Assembly: GCA_026415355.1 (NCBI GenBank) | Contig: JAOAHF010000008.1 | Coordinates: forward strand, 28,127-92,126 | Direction: 5' to 3' | DNA length: 64,000 nt | DNA from: Brevinematales bacterium | GTDB lineage: Bacteria; Spirochaetota; Brevinematia; DTOW01 | Part shown: piece by piece, positions 54,155-62,838 of the stretch | How positions within the stretch are numbered: the stretch's first letter is position 1 | Layout of the letters: each line of letters opens with the position of its first letter | Made by a program: the position numbers and the translations under genes | The notes under the pieces: generated by a model | Seen by the model: the letters and a program-made list of their open reading frames with translations, nothing else | Told to the model about the DNA's origin: nothing | Databases searched by the model: none

Positions 54155-55525
54155 CTATTGCCTCTTATAGAAAGAATACCCTTTTATATACTTCCAATTA
54201 GGACATAATATTGCAACCTGGTATGGAGCGAGCTTTACCTTTATTGAACTTATCTCACATAAAAATTCTTCACCCGATAGATAATCAACCATCTTTAAAG
54301 CATCATGAAAATGAGAGTATGGGATAAAAACTCTTTTTTCAATAAACTTATCATTCGGATTAATCAAAACTATTGAAAATTCCTCTCTTTTATCAGTAAA
54401 TCTCAAGTATCCAATCAACTCATAATCAACAAGACTAGTTATATTTTTGAATTTACCTTCTTGTAACTCTTTTCTATATCTCCTTAAAGATATAAATTGC
54501 TTATACAAATTCATAATGTTCTTGTTCCATTTACTTTCATCCCATTCCATTGGATTTCTTGAACTCTCTTCATTCATCTTCCTAGTCTTCATCCCTATCT
54601 CTTCACCATACAATACAACAGGAACCCCAGGAAATGTAAATTGTACAGCTATCAATATCCTATAAACATCAATATTATCAACTATATCCAATATTCTAGA
54701 AGTGTCATGAGAAGAAAGTATATTTAGAGAGTTAAGTAAAACTTCATAGTCAAATTCTCTTACCAAGTAATCAATACCATTTGAGAAAGTTTGTACAGAT
54801 ATTTCATCTTTAACCAAACTAAAAAGTAACCCTGTTAGATAATAACTTTGGATTGAATCCAAAACTCTACTCCACTCAGAAGCAAAATTAAAAACTTCAC
54901 CCATAACAAGAATGTCTCTATTCCACTCATGAGATTTTTGCCTAATAATGTTTGTAATATTCATTCCTAAATCATTAGCACAGTCAAGCCTAATTCCATC
55001 TATATCCCTATCTATCCAAAACTTCAAGACACCATTAGGAGATGTTATAAGTTTTTCAATAACCTCAGGATTATCAAGGTTAAGTTCAACCAAATCACTA
55101 CCACGCCACTTATTATATCCATCCTCAGTAAGTATAAAATAATTACTATACGGAGAGTTATCATTATTAACTACAGATTTAAACCATTCATGTTCCTGGG
55201 ATACGTGGTTCAGTGGAATATCAAGTATCAACTTAATATCTCTACTATGACATTCCTTAACAAGGCTATCAAAATCTTCTAAAGTACCCAAAATTGGATC
55301 AACACTAAAATAATCAAGCACATTATACCTATGACTGCTAACAGATCTAAATATAGGGTTAAGATATATTGCATCAAAGCCAAAATCCTTTACATAGTCA
55401 AGCTTAGATATTATACCCTTAATCGTCCCCCCATAATACTTTTTAGAAGGATTAGAATCAGTATCTTTACAGAATAAATCAGGGAAAATCTGATAAAGTA
55501 TCCTTTTTTTTAACCAGTTAGACAT
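54155..55525 (-). CDS. GH13 alpha-amylase-family glycosidase
   Basis: A 456-residue, apparently cytoplasmic GH13 enzyme. Conserved regions are DIPLNHVSQEHEWF, GIRLDCAND (nucleophile Asp181), VMGEVFNF (acid/base Glu210) and SSHDTSRIL (Asp274), counted from this start. The opening WLKKRILYQIFPDLFC and the HRYNVLDYFSVDP text are those of neopullulanase/cyclomaltodextrinase relatives. The ATG at 55525 is preferred to one 18 nt upstream. It overlaps the LivG-like gene by 8 nt, so coupled translation is likely. It probably cleaves maltodextrins. Confidence 0.93.
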   Translation of the reverse strand: MSNWLKKRILYQIFPDLFCKDTDSNPSKKYYGGTIKGIISKLDYVKDFGFDAIYLNPIFRSVSSHRYNVLDYFSVDPILGTLEDFDSLVKECHSRDIKLILDIPLNHVSQEHEWFKSVVNNDNSPYSNYFILTEDGYNKWRGSDLVELNLDNPEVIEKLITSPNGVLKFWIDRDIDGIRLDCANDLGMNITNIIRQKSHEWNRDILVMGEVFNFASEWSRVLDSIQSYYLTGLLFSLVKDEISVQTFSNGIDYLVREFDYEVLLNSLNILSSHDTSRILDIVDNIDVYRILIAVQFTFPGVPVVLYGEEIGMKTRKMNEESSRNPMEWDESKWNKNIMNLYKQFISLRRYRKELQEGKFKNITSLVDYELIGYLRFTDKREEFSIVLINPNDKFIEKRVFIPYSHFHDALKMVDYLSGEEFLCEISSIKVKLAPYQVAILCPNWKYIKGYSFYKRQ

Positions 55526-56312
55526 ATTCTTTTTCTTCCTCAATGCCTAGGTATGCATCAATAACTTTTCTATTGTTTTTTATTTCTTCAGGTTTTCCTT
55601 CTGCTATTTTCTCACCATGATCAAGTACTACTATCTTATCTGAGATTCCCATAACTAACATCATTTGATGCTCTATAAGTAATATAGTTACTCCTAATTC
55701 TCTTATCCTAGATATTATTTCCATTATCTCATTAACCTCTTTGTATGTCATACCTGCTGTTGGTTCATCAAGTAAAAGCAGTTTAGGTTCGGTTGCTAAT
55801 GCTCTCGCTATCTCCAAACGTCTTTGCAACCCATAAGGTAAATTCTTAGCAAGAGTATTCATATAGCTTTCAAGTCCTAACATCTTTATATACTCAATTG
55901 ACTTTTCTTGTATTTCTCTCTCCGTAACATGAAAATCTTTCGTTCTCAAAACCGCATCAAAAAATGAAGCAAGCCCAGATTTACTCCTCACATGCCTTCC
56001 AACCATTACATTTTCAAGTACAGTCATATTGTAAAAAAGTCTTATGTTCTGAAATGTCCTAGAAATACCAATTCTTGAACAATCATAAACCCTTATATTT
56101 GTAATATCTCTGTTTTGAAAAATAATTCTACCAGTATCGGGCTTATAAAACCCAGATATTATGTTAAAAACAGTCGTCTTTCCAGCACCATTCGGCCCTA
56201 TTATCGAAACAATTTTGCCTTCTTCAACAGCAAATGAAACATTACTTAAAGCCCTTATACCACCAAAATATTTAGAAATGTTTACAACCTCCAGTATTAT
56301 ACTGTTATTCAT
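55518..56312 (-). CDS. LivG-type ABC transporter ATP-binding protein
   Basis: A 264-residue ABC ATPase. Walker A is GPNGAGKTT, the signature-like region is LPYGLQRRLEIARAL, Walker B is LLLLDEPTAGM and the switch His is in LLIEHQM. The insert ISRTFQNIRLFYNMTVLENVMVGRH and final DAYLGIEEE are typical of LivG of branched-chain amino acid transporters. The partner permeases, LivF and binding protein are not in the window. ATG at 56312 is chosen over GTG at 56318. TATACT lies 12 nt upstream and there is no Shine-Dalgarno sequence. Confidence 0.9.
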   Translation of the reverse strand: MNNSIILEVVNISKYFGGIRALSNVSFAVEEGKIVSIIGPNGAGKTTVFNIISGFYKPDTGRIIFQNRDITNIRVYDCSRIGISRTFQNIRLFYNMTVLENVMVGRHVRSKSGLASFFDAVLRTKDFHVTEREIQEKSIEYIKMLGLESYMNTLAKNLPYGLQRRLEIARALATEPKLLLLDEPTAGMTYKEVNEIMEIISRIRELGVTILLIEHQMMLVMGISDKIVVLDHGEKIAEGKPEEIKNNRKVIDAYLGIEEEKEYV

Positions 56313-56571
56313 ATTCACTGCTAAAGTATAACTATTTTATTTATTTAATTTCCAAGTTAGTAAACAAAGTCTGTAGGAGAATTTGGTAAGAACTGTGATA
56401 GAACAACTTTTTCTTACCTTGCAAGATATAAGAAAAAGAAGCAATATACGACATACAAAAAACTATCTATAGCTTAACTTATAAAAACTTTCCATCAAAT
56501 CTTTTACCCAAGACAAAGAAGAAGTAGTTCTCTTAACTGCTTTATTATTGTTTTCACTAAGGTTTAAAACG

Positions 56572-56961
56572 CTAAGAATTGCTAAATTTAAACTTTATAT
56601 AGTCTTCAAGTATTATTTTTGCTGATACCGAATCAATATTTTTAACTCCTAAATTTTGTGCTATCATAGTTGTAAATCTTTCATCAAAAAGTTCAACTTC
56701 TACTCCCAAACTCTCATTCAAAGTACTAGCAAACCTTTCTATGTACTCTTGTATTCCACTCTTTGTCGAATTAAAGTTTAGCGGAAGTCCTACTATAATT
56801 TTCTCTATCCTATCCTTTCTTATAATGTCTTTGAGTTGATTTATAACATAATCCTGATTCAAAAACTTAATAGGCGTTCTTGGAAACACTATACCAACAG
56901 ATGTATCACAAAAAGCAACTCCTATATTTTTGGTTCCAATATCAAGTCCCAGCAATCTCAT
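56572..56961 (-). CDS. ruvX: YqgF/RuvX-family Holliday junction resolvase-like nuclease
   Basis: A 129-residue RNase H-fold protein. The first acidic motif is LGLDIGTKNIGVAFCD, followed by IVGLPLNFNSTKSG and the DERFTT motif; the final LEDYI region supplies the last acid. The family is linked to pre-16S rRNA processing and to resolvase activity. It overlaps the upstream holB-like gene by 4 nt (ATGA) and ends the rpmB-orf56-holB-ruvX group. Confidence 0.95.
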   Translation of the reverse strand: MRLLGLDIGTKNIGVAFCDTSVGIVFPRTPIKFLNQDYVINQLKDIIRKDRIEKIIVGLPLNFNSTKSGIQEYIERFASTLNESLGVEVELFDERFTTMIAQNLGVKNIDSVSAKIILEDYIKFKFSNS

Positions 56962-58088
56962 GAAAACACCTCTAAAAGAAAGCTTGTTATCACAAATTTC
57001 GGATTCATATTAAAAACATACACATTCCTATACGCCTCATCCAAATAAGACTGTAATTTCTCTAGTTTTCCTATAGTTAAATTTCTTATTAAGTTTCCGG
57101 GTATTTTATCTACTATAGTTGGTTCTACCTCAACATCTAATCCAACAATCACACCCCTTATCTTCAAAAGGATTCGTAATATTGTATTAGCTATTTCGAA
57201 AAATTTTTCTGTTAGTATATCATCTTGTGATATATCCTCTGAAAATCTCATAACCTCTTCAAGACTATTTGATGAGATTACCTTTATAAACCTCTGTTTA
57301 AGACTTTCTATGTCATAAACTGAGTCTATAAGTATATCATAGATCGTGTAATATCTATTGCTATCTATATATTCTGAGAAGTAATTAATATCACCACCTT
57401 TGAGTTTAAGAAATGAGACAGTAAAAGTTCTTGATTTTATCGTTGGCAATATCTTCTCATAATGAGAAGTAGTTAACACAAAAAATGTACCTTTTGGCGG
57501 CTCCTCTAAAATCTTTAGCATAGCATTTTGACAGTCAATTGTGGCATTATCAAACTCAGATATTACGATAAACTTATAACCACTAAGCGAAGTCCTTGAG
57601 ACAAAATCCACTATTTCTCTCGCAACATCTATACCTATACTACTTATCTTTGACAGTTTTGACACTACACTCTCCATGTTATACATTAAGCTTGATATCA
57701 AATCTACATCAAACTTACCTTGCCTAATATCAGTTACTTGATGTACTATTTCTTGAGTAACTCTCTTTTCATCTACTAGCTTCCTATGTGCTATACACAT
57801 ACCTACAAAACTTTCAAAAAACTTTCTCAACATTTCATTTCCTACCAGCTCATCTCTAACCTTCAGAAAAAACTTGTACAAAAGCTCATAGTAGTATGTA
57901 CCAACTAGATATATATCAGTATGGTTGAAAGGTATATATCTATCGTAATCTGGTAAAAATTCTCTTATAATAATTTCAGATGAAACTAATTTCAAAGTAC
58001 CTTTAGGTCCCTTGAACAATACACTTGAACTATCTTTACCTTTCACTGAAGAAAGAATTATATTTTCAAGACTTCTGTTATATGTCAT
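56958..58088 (-). CDS. holB: DNA polymerase III delta'-like clamp-loader subunit
   Basis: A 376-residue AAA+-like protein. The Walker A position is degenerate (GPKGTLK), as is normal for delta'. The diagnostic text is the sensor/SRC region: VISEFDNATIDCQNAMLKILEEPPKG, then FVLTTSHYEKILPTIKSRTFTVSF. It lacks the usual Zn-binding Cys cluster. The C-terminal collar region is helical. It would help load the sliding clamp. Its ATG overlaps the stop of the small membrane gene (TAATG), and it overlaps ruvX by 4 nt. Confidence 0.85.
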   Translation of the reverse strand: MTYNRSLENIILSSVKGKDSSSVLFKGPKGTLKLVSSEIIIREFLPDYDRYIPFNHTDIYLVGTYYYELLYKFFLKVRDELVGNEMLRKFFESFVGMCIAHRKLVDEKRVTQEIVHQVTDIRQGKFDVDLISSLMYNMESVVSKLSKISSIGIDVAREIVDFVSRTSLSGYKFIVISEFDNATIDCQNAMLKILEEPPKGTFFVLTTSHYEKILPTIKSRTFTVSFLKLKGGDINYFSEYIDSNRYYTIYDILIDSVYDIESLKQRFIKVISSNSLEEVMRFSEDISQDDILTEKFFEIANTILRILLKIRGVIVGLDVEVEPTIVDKIPGNLIRNLTIGKLEKLQSYLDEAYRNVYVFNMNPKFVITSFLLEVFS

Positions 58089-58258
58089 TATATAGTCTTT
58101 AAAAAAGGTAGCATTGATATAATATACAAGACATTCTTAGGTAAGAATAACATCCCCAAAGTAATAATGAATATTGCCAATATTACTATTATTTCTGTTA
58201 AATGTACTTCTTCAAAAAGCGTCTCTATAAAAGACCTTCTTTTGTATCTATTTTGCAT
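58088..58258 (-). CDS. 56-residue membrane protein of unknown function
   Basis: A tiny protein with a basic N-terminus (MQNRYKRRS) and two hydrophobic stretches (about 21-39 and 42-55). The ATG at 58258 has GGAG six nt upstream; the frame runs further to a TTG that abuts the rpmB stop. It is not SecE by sequence, because the conserved SecE region is absent. Tight packing between rpmB and holB suggests a real, cotranslated gene. Confidence 0.6.
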   Translation of the reverse strand: MQNRYKRRSFIETLFEEVHLTEIIVILAIFIITLGMLFLPKNVLYIISMLPFLKTI

Positions 58259-58270
58259 AAAAATCTCCAA

Positions 58271-58480
58271 CTAAACTTTAGTTAACACCTTTTTGACATA
58301 TTCTTCAATTTTGCCTGCTTTTAGGCACTTTGTACATATATTGATAGATTTATTAATACCATTTATCAAAACTCTCTTCTTTTGAACATTTGGCTTCCAA
58401 ACCCTCCTTGTTTTTTTGTTAGAGTGACTAACATTATGGCCAAAACTAGTTCCCTTTCCGCATATTTCACATCTTGCCAT
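58271..58480 (-). CDS. rpmB: Ribosomal protein bL28
   Basis: A 69-residue large-subunit protein. It begins [20 protein letters not shown], has the [13 protein letters not shown] stretch and carries four cysteines (4, 7, 49, 52) in two CxxC pairs, so it is the zinc-binding form. The Shine-Dalgarno sequence GGAGGT and a near-consensus promoter precede it. It leads the rpmB-orf56-holB-ruvX group. Confidence 0.98.
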   Translation of the reverse strand: MARCEICGKGTSFGHNVSHSNKKTRRVWKPNVQKKRVLINGINKSINICTKCLKAGKIEEYVKKVLTKV

Positions 58481-58508
58481 CCTCTTACCTCCAAAGCGTT
58501 TCCAAATT

Positions 58509-58538
58509 ATTATAAATACTCTACATACATTATTTCAA
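58509..58538 (-). promoter_or_regulatory. Sigma70-type promoter of rpmB
   Basis: On the minus strand TTGAAA (58533-58538), an 18-nt spacer and a perfect TATAAT (58509-58514). The leader of about 22 nt contains GGAGGT. Confidence 0.65.
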
Positions 58539-58711
58539 AAACATTTGCAGGGTTAGTAATTTCCCAAAACAGCTTATCAAGCATAAACTCAATTTTTGCA
58601 GTTCTTAGAGTCAAGAAAACTTTTCGATTCAACTCTAGAATTTTTGTCCGATAGTAGAAATCTTATAAATCATATCATTAAAATAGGAAATCTAATTATA
58701 AGGAGTTAGAT

Positions 58712-59506
58712 ATGAAGAAAGAAAGAGTTGCTCTAACTATAGCAGGTTCAGATAGTGGTGGAGGCGCCGGCATACAAATAGATTTAAAGACATTTAACGA
58801 GATTGGTGTTTTTGGTGCTAGTGTAATAACATCTATTACAGCACAAAATACCTTAGGAGTTCAAGGTATATATGATGTATCTCCAGAGTTTGTTCAAAAA
58901 CAACTAGAATCTATTTTCTCTGATATAAACATACAATACGCTAAAACTGGTATGTTATCAAATGCAGGTATAATAGAAACAGTATCGAATTACATAAAAA
59001 AAGTGCTAAACGAAGGGAAACTCAAAGGACTAGTAATAGATCCTGTAATGAGAGCAAAAGGAGGAGATCCTTTACTAAGAGATGATGCTACTGAGATGCT
59101 TGTTAAAAAACTTCTTCCATTGTCATTAGTTATTACACCAAATATTCCAGAAGCAGAGCTACTATCGGGAATAAGCATAAAAACAATTAAAGACATGAAA
59201 GAATCTGCAATTAGAATACACAAAATGGGCCCCCAATATGTGGTAGTTAAAGGAGGCCATTTGAAAGGAGATTATGCTATCGATGTCGTGTATAACGGTG
59301 AGAATTTTAGTATTTTAAAATCCAAAAAGAAATTTAAAGGAGATGTCCATGGTACAGGATGTTGCTTTTCAGCAAGCATAACAGCATATTTAACAAAAGG
59401 ATACGGTATACTAGAAGCTATCAGAAAAGCAAAAAGATTCGTCTCTAAAGCAATAAAAGATGGGATATACATCGGTAATGGATTCAGAGTCCTGAAAACG
59501 TATTAA
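58712..59506 (+). CDS. thiD: Hydroxymethylpyrimidine/phosphomethylpyrimidine kinase
   Basis: ThiD phosphorylates HMP and HMP-P for thiamine synthesis. The 264-residue protein has [17 protein letters not shown], a strand-loop [22 protein letters not shown] and the catalytic [10 protein letters not shown]. The Shine-Dalgarno sequence is AAGGAG. No TPP riboswitch elements are visible upstream and no other thi gene is near, so it may serve salvage. It overlaps fliS by 4 nt at the stops. Confidence 0.96.
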   Translation: MKKERVALTIAGSDSGGGAGIQIDLKTFNEIGVFGASVITSITAQNTLGVQGIYDVSPEFVQKQLESIFSDINIQYAKTGMLSNAGIIETVSNYIKKVLNEGKLKGLVIDPVMRAKGGDPLLRDDATEMLVKKLLPLSLVITPNIPEAELLSGISIKTIKDMKESAIRIHKMGPQYVVVKGGHLKGDYAIDVVYNGENFSILKSKKKFKGDVHGTGCCFSASITAYLTKGYGILEAIRKAKRFVSKAIKDGIYIGNGFRVLKTY

Positions 59507-59922
59507 CCTCTGACATCAAGGGTTCTCGTAGGTGTATCACTAACCCTCTTTACATCTTGGTTCATATTTGATATTTGTTCCCAGGCATCCCTAAGCTTTG
59601 AAAGAATGTTTTTAACTTCTATAATCATGTTTTTATCTTTCTCAATATTCCCTTCAAAAAGTCTCCTGCTACAATACAAGTATATCGAATAAAGGTTATT
59701 TGCAATATCACCACCTTTTTCAAAATCAAGAGAAACTATAAGTTCAATAATTCCATCCTGAGCTCTTGACAGTTCCTTATTAAGAAGATCATATCTCTTA
59801 GTATCGAAATAAGCTAACGCTTGATCCAACGAATTCAGGATTATATCATATAATATTACAACCAACTTAAGTGGAGTAGCAGTCTCTATTTGTGTTTCTT
59901 TGTAAACTCTAGCGTAATTCAT
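59503..59922 (-). CDS. fliS: Flagellin export chaperone FliS
   Basis: FliS binds newly made flagellin in the cytoplasm and hands it to the flagellar export machine. The 139-residue helical protein starts MNYARVYKETQIETATPLKLVVILYDIIL, which matches FliS (YxxxxIxTAxPxxLixmLYdg). It also contains YSIYLYCSRRLFEGNIEKD. It is the only clear flagellar gene in the window. No Shine-Dalgarno sequence; a flagellar-sigma-like promoter lies 7 nt before the ATG. Confidence 0.92.
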   Translation of the reverse strand: MNYARVYKETQIETATPLKLVVILYDIILNSLDQALAYFDTKRYDLLNKELSRAQDGIIELIVSLDFEKGGDIANNLYSIYLYCSRRLFEGNIEKDKNMIIEVKNILSKLRDAWEQISNMNQDVKRVSDTPTRTLDVRG

Positions 59923-59929
59923 AGGTATA

Positions 59930-59956
59930 TTTTCGGAAGTATAACTCGTTTCTTAA
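59930..59956 (-). promoter_or_regulatory. Possible sigma28 (FliA) promoter of fliS
   Basis: On the minus strand TTAA (59953-59956), 15 nt, then TCCGAAAA (59930-59937). This matches 3 of 4 and 6 of 8 positions of TAAA-N15-GCCGATAA. The ATG is 7 nt downstream. Confidence 0.4.
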
Positions 59957-59961
59957 GTAAA

Positions 59962-59989
59962 TTGAAAGACTATAATGTCATTATATACC
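59962..59989 (+). promoter_or_regulatory. Possible promoter of the secreted-protein gene
   Basis: TTGAAA (59962-59967), 16 nt and TATACC (59984-59989), 11 nt before the ATG at 60001 and without a Shine-Dalgarno sequence. Confidence 0.35.
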
Positions 59990-60000
59990 ATTTAGATTGT

Positions 60001-61305
60001 ATGATTAGATTTAAGGTTGCTGTATTATTGTTCACCTTGCTCTTACTACAAAACTCATTAGGAAATACCAACGAAATAGGCAAATTGATTTCAAAAGAAA
60101 ATCTAGTATTAATGATATACAAGTATGATGATTTGATAAGAAACTTTGATCTTCGTAATGAGATAACAAACTATATTGACAAAAACAAATACTCAATATA
60201 CGAGATCAATAATAAGGGATTTGCAGTCCTATACTTACCTATTTCTACTAAATGGGACGAACTATATAACGGAATAGAAGGTAAAACTACTATTTCAGAA
60301 ACTTCATTCATTATCAACAGTCCAAAAGTAAATTATTATGTAAGATTGGAAACAAATAATTACATTGCTTTAGTAGGAGTAAATTTCGTTAACAACTATA
60401 ACAATCTACAAAAGGATGTTCCAAACACATACCTTCTTAAATTAGAAAACTTTCTAAAAGAACTCTCTCTATCGAATATTTCAGGAATATTTGCTTATCT
60501 TACAGGCAGTAACGCTACGAACTCTTTTAATTTAAACATACCTATTATTGATAGTAAATATAACTTTCTTATTGATATCGACACAATAACGGGCTATATA
60601 TCGGGAAATGAAATTTACGGCAAAGTAAACATAAAACAGGCATCTAAATTAAGAAATATTTACAGTTCCAGGGGGCTAAGAAATATCAATGTTCTAAGTG
60701 ATGAAAACATACCTTTTTATATTAACCTTTCAATGAACTCTGAGCTTTTTTCAGATATACTTGAGACACTATACCCAGACCTAATAAATACCTATCCAAA
60801 AATTAAAAGAGATATAATTAATACGTTTTCTGGAACCTTATTTTTGGCACTAAATAACCCCATTTATCAACAACCTCTTGATATTACCATTATACTAGGA
60901 GTAAAGTCAAAATCCGAAGCAGATAAGTTTATTAGGAGTTTTCTTGGCCTAGTAGGTAACTATAAACTAATAAACATAAGAAAACAAAGAGTATTCGAAA
61001 TAGCATTTCAAGGCAATCAGAAGATATATTCGTTTCTATCTGAAAGAGAATTCGTAATAGCCACTTCACTAGGTAGACTGGAATCCTATCTAAAACTCTT
61101 TGATGAGAAAAAGAAAAGTATCATTACAAACTTCCCCACAATAAACATAAATGGAGAGCTTGAATATATCGCTTTAATAACAGACAATGACAAGGATATT
61201 TTTAGAAAATCATTTCTTATCGATCCACTTAAAAAACTTTACTTAGAACTCGATATAGATGATACTCTAAGATACATAAACTTCAAGATAGTATACCTTA
61301 ACTAA
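60001..61305 (+). CDS. Secreted protein of unknown function (DUF3352-like possible)
   Basis: A 434-residue protein. The ATG at 60001 gives a clean signal peptide (MIRFKVAVLLFTLLLLQNSLG), whereas the longer open frame from 59890 would put 37 odd residues before it. The mature part is alpha/beta with repeated Tyr/Asn-rich strands. It includes LDITIILGVKSKSEADKFIRSFLG and a late SFLSEREFVIATSLGRLESYLKLF. That last pattern is reminiscent of DUF3352-type proteins, but I am not sure. It is divergent from fliS and ends 17 nt from the convergent sufS. Confidence 0.7.
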   Translation: MIRFKVAVLLFTLLLLQNSLGNTNEIGKLISKENLVLMIYKYDDLIRNFDLRNEITNYIDKNKYSIYEINNKGFAVLYLPISTKWDELYNGIEGKTTISETSFIINSPKVNYYVRLETNNYIALVGVNFVNNYNNLQKDVPNTYLLKLENFLKELSLSNISGIFAYLTGSNATNSFNLNIPIIDSKYNFLIDIDTITGYISGNEIYGKVNIKQASKLRNIYSSRGLRNINVLSDENIPFYINLSMNSELFSDILETLYPDLINTYPKIKRDIINTFSGTLFLALNNPIYQQPLDITIILGVKSKSEADKFIRSFLGLVGNYKLINIRKQRVFEIAFQGNQKIYSFLSEREFVIATSLGRLESYLKLFDEKKKSIITNFPTININGELEYIALITDNDKDIFRKSFLIDPLKKLYLELDIDDTLRYINFKIVYLN

Positions 61306-61322
61306 ATAAAAGTATCTTTAAA

Positions 61323-62555
61323 TTACACCTTGAATGTAAACTTAACTTTTTCAATAGCATCAACTACTTTATCTATATCTTCCTTAGTATTATAAATATA
61401 AGTACTGATTCTTGCTGTACCTTCATTTGCACCTATTCTATTCAACAATGGCTGAGCACAATGATGTCCAGATCTAATAGCAATACCTTCTTTATCAAAT
61501 ATATAAGCAGTATCATGAGGATGAACACCTTCAATCAGGAAAGAGAATACACCTAGTCTATTATTTGTAGTTTTTGGTCCGAAAAGTCTTACGCCTTTTA
61601 TTTCTGATAAAACATCAAGAGCATAATATGTTATTTCTTTCTCTAATCTCTCAATATTTTCCATACCTATACTCTCAAGGTAATCAATAGCGGTACCAAG
61701 TGCTATACCACCAGCAATGTTAGACGTACCAGCCTCAAATTTCCAAGGCAATTCATTCCACGTACTTTTCTCAATTGATACAGTTTCTATCATATCTCCA
61801 CCATACATAAATGGTTCCATTTCCTCAAGCAACTCACGTCTCCCATAAACAAAACCTATACCGGTAGGACCACACATTTTATGTCCTGTAGCAACATAAA
61901 AATCGCACCCTATATCCTGAACATCAACCTTAAGGTGAGGAGCTCCTTGAGCACCATCTATAACAGTTATAGCACCTATTTCTCTAGCATACTTAACTAT
62001 GTCTTTTATCGGATTTACTACCCCAGTTATGTTTGAAACATGTCCTACACTTACTATTTTAGTTTTCCTAGAAATCATATTTACAAAATCGTCTACCTTT
62101 AATCTATAATCATCATCTATATCGATAAACCTTAATCTTGCCCCCGTTTTCATAGATACAAACTGCCAAGGTACCAAATTAGAATGATGCTCAGATATAG
62201 CTATTATTATCTCATCGCCCTCTTTGAGCGTATTAAGACCCAATGAATAAGCAATCAAATTTATGCCCTCTGTAGCATTCCTTACAAATATTATCTCCTG
62301 CCATTCTCTTGCATTTATAAACCTAGCAACCTTTTTATGGGATTCTTCATACTCAACGGTAGATTCATACCCAAGAAGATGAACGCTTCTATGTATATTA
62401 GCATTTTGATTCTTATAGTACTCCTCTATTCTAGATATTACTTGTATAGGTTTTTGAGAAGTTGCTGCATTATCAAGATAAACAAGAGTTTTGCCTCTTA
62501 TCTTCCTGTTAAAAATAGGAAAATCCTTCTTTATCTCTTCAGGAGTTAAAACCAT
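61323..62555 (-). CDS. sufS: SufS-type cysteine desulfurase
   Basis: SufS takes sulfur from cysteine for Fe-S clusters. The 410-residue PLP enzyme has KTLVYLDNAATSQKPIQV, the PLP-lysine site ATGHKMCGPTGIGFVYG and the active-site Cys in IRSGHHCAQPL (group II). The frame is open 28 codons further, but the ATG at 62555 has AGGAG in place and family length agrees. No other suf gene (SufU, SufBCD) is adjacent in the window. Confidence 0.96.
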   Translation of the reverse strand: MVLTPEEIKKDFPIFNRKIRGKTLVYLDNAATSQKPIQVISRIEEYYKNQNANIHRSVHLLGYESTVEYEESHKKVARFINAREWQEIIFVRNATEGINLIAYSLGLNTLKEGDEIIIAISEHHSNLVPWQFVSMKTGARLRFIDIDDDYRLKVDDFVNMISRKTKIVSVGHVSNITGVVNPIKDIVKYAREIGAITVIDGAQGAPHLKVDVQDIGCDFYVATGHKMCGPTGIGFVYGRRELLEEMEPFMYGGDMIETVSIEKSTWNELPWKFEAGTSNIAGGIALGTAIDYLESIGMENIERLEKEITYYALDVLSEIKGVRLFGPKTTNNRLGVFSFLIEGVHPHDTAYIFDKEGIAIRSGHHCAQPLLNRIGANEGTARISTYIYNTKEDIDKVVDAIEKVKFTFKV

Positions 62556-62838
62556 AATATTCTCCTTCAATCTGAGTTTAAAATATAATAAAAATATCCA
62601 CACCTTGAAAACAAAGTAATGACTATACCATTCCATCACAAAACTATCTTAATCTTCACAAACCTACACTAACAACAAATTAATCTATATACTTAAAAAA
62701 CAAATACTTTTCACAGTAAACAACAAAAACACTAAACAATTAAATTTATAAGTAAAATGATTTCATTAAATTCACTCTCATACCATCTAACTCCAACATA
62801 ATCAACTAAAAACCAAAAAACAAAAATATTACCAAACA

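Noticed and set aside
58088..58258. SecE
   Set aside because: Size fits, but the conserved SecE segment and the usual nusG/rpmG neighbours are missing.
58481..58711. TPP riboswitch before thiD
   Set aside because: The conserved CTGAGA and related TPP-box elements are absent, and the region also holds the rpmB promoter on the other strand.
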